Shown: positions 63,357-64,000 of the stretch, piece after piece | Numbering within the stretch: the first letter of the stretch is position 1 | Layout: each line of letters starts with the position of its first letter | Assembly (NCBI RefSeq): GCF_900129115.1 | Contig: NZ_FQUR01000006.1 | Coordinates: 186,001 to 250,000, forward strand | Direction of reading: 5' to 3' | DNA length: 64,000 nt | Source of the DNA: Thermoanaerobacter uzonensis DSM 18761 | GTDB lineage: Bacteria > Bacillota > Thermoanaerobacteria > Thermoanaerobacterales > Thermoanaerobacteraceae | Translations under genes and position numbers: made by a program | Notes under the pieces: model-generated | Database searches by the model: none | The model's input: only the letters and a program-made list of their open reading frames with translations | Told to the model about the DNA's origin: nothing

Positions 63357-64000
63357 GTGAAAAAAGCAATGGAATTTTTGGAAAAATATTTTATCCCTGT
63401 AGCTGCTAGATTTGGTTCACAACGACATTTAGTTGCTATTAGAGATGGATTTGCAATGATAATGCCTCTTATTTTAGCCGGTGCTCTTGCTGTCTTAATC
63501 AATAATTTACCGATTCAAGCATACCAAAATTTAATGACAGGAATATTTGGTGAGTCGTGGAAAAGTTTTGGGGGAAATCTCTGGACCGGAACTTTTGCAG
63601 TAATGTCTATTATAATTGTCGTATCTATAAGTTATAATTTAGCCTTGTCTTATGGTTCAAATGGTATTGCAGCAGGTCTAGTTTCTTTTGCATCACTTCT
63701 TATGTTGTATACTCCTTCTTCAAAAGATTGGGCAATCCCCTTTGCTTTCTTAGGAGCACAAGGATTATTTGTGGCAATTATTGTAGCCTTGATTACAACA
63801 GAGATTTTTGTACGGCTATTGGGGAATCCAAAACTTGTGATAAAAATGCCTGAAGGTGTACCACCAGCTGTAGCTAAATCTTTTGCAGCGTTATTGCCAT
63901 CATTAATAGTATTATCTATATGGGCATTATTTAAGTCAATTACAGTAGCTATTGGTTTGACTGATATACATGAAGCTATATTTACTGCAATTCAAAAGCC
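63357..64000 (+). CDS. celB: PTS lactose/cellobiose-class EIIC permease, 3'-truncated by the window edge
   Basis: The frame is open from GTG 63357 to the window end (214 residues; the family has about 430). GGGAGGG precedes the start. 'FLEKYFIPVAARFGSQRHLVAIRDGFAMIMPLILAGALAVLINN', 'YNLALSYGSNGIAAGLVSFASLLMLY' and 'LGAQGLFVAIIVALITTEIFVRL' are the N-terminal half of CelB-type EIIC, with the usual membrane segments. The EIIA and any hydrolase genes probably lie beyond the window. Confidence 0.9.
   Translation, partial: MKKAMEFLEKYFIPVAARFGSQRHLVAIRDGFAMIMPLILAGALAVLINNLPIQAYQNLMTGIFGESWKSFGGNLWTGTFAVMSIIIVVSISYNLALSYGSNGIAAGLVSFASLLMLYTPSSKDWAIPFAFLGAQGLFVAIIVALITTEIFVRLLGNPKLVIKMPEGVPPAVAKSFAALLPSLIVLSIWALFKSITVAIGLTDIHEAIFTAIQK

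Noticed and set aside
1-64000. CRISPR arrays, tRNA and rRNA genes, prophage
   Set aside because: No regularly spaced direct repeats, no tRNA-like cloverleaf ends, no rRNA signature segments and no phage genes were seen in either strand.

Overview
The window looks like the chromosome of a low-GC, spore-forming, saccharolytic anaerobic Firmicute, most likely a Thermoanaerobacter-type thermophile. This is inferred from gene content, not from a database match: AT-rich DNA with AGGAGG-type ribosome sites and many TTG/GTG starts, a two-subunit glycine decarboxylase (gcvPA/gcvPB), a Tlp spore protein, an iron-dependent alcohol dehydrogenase, a xylFGH transporter beside a LytS/YesN-type sensor pair, and acyl-CoA dehydratase activase proteins. 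I see no rRNA, tRNA, prophage or CRISPR array.

Layout. 1-8.8 kb: a sugar-sensing and uptake block (sugar-binding sensor protein, histidine kinase, AraC-type response regulator, membrane-anchored XylF-like protein, then xylF-xylG-xylH). 8.8-16.3 kb: the glycine cleavage system on the minus strand (gcvT-gcvH-gcvPA-gcvPB) behind a tandem glycine riboswitch, with a divergent lipoate ligase and a lipoyl-domain/dihydrolipoamide dehydrogenase fusion, so all parts of the complex plus lipoylation are together. 16.7-18.4 kb: OsmC-like protein and aminotransferase. 18.5-28.1 kb: an L-ascorbate utilisation locus (PRD/EIIB/EIIA regulator, ulaD, ulaE, ulaF, ulaB, ulaA, a decayed transposase, a HAD phosphatase, ulaG). 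28-31 kb: accessory DNA with a frameshifted secreted-protein gene between two palindromic repeats, and an amino-acid permease. 31.5-40.1 kb: alcohol dehydrogenase, class A penicillin-binding protein, beta-propeller lipoprotein, unusual membrane M28 peptidase, DUF89 protein. 40.2-43.9 kb: an ArsR regulon whose four transcription units all carry the same 20-bp operator. 44-48.6 kb: FMN reductase, TetR regulator, three-gene acyl-CoA dehydratase activase set, and two 5'-truncated gene relics. 49-57.9 kb: ECF S-component, FetAB-like iron exporter, T-box-controlled leuS, azlCD, orphan nucleotidyltransferase, psuK-psuG. 57.9-64 kb: tlp, phosphate transporter pit with its DUF47 partner, and a LevR/CelR-type activator followed by a sigma-54 promoter and a cellobiose-class PTS (EIIB, partial EIIC).

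The most striking observation is a roughly 265-bp GC-richer element present in four copies (16381-16646, 32736-33000, 48706-48968 reversed, 53947-54209). In every copy the element lies just past the 3' end of a gene, in the same orientation as that gene, and the gene's 3' hairpin (usually terminator-like) is present on both sides of it as a 20-37 bp direct repeat. The four copies differ by paired, compensating base changes, which points to a selected RNA (or single-stranded DNA) fold. It behaves like a small mobile element that targets 3' hairpins. I do not recognise it as a named family.
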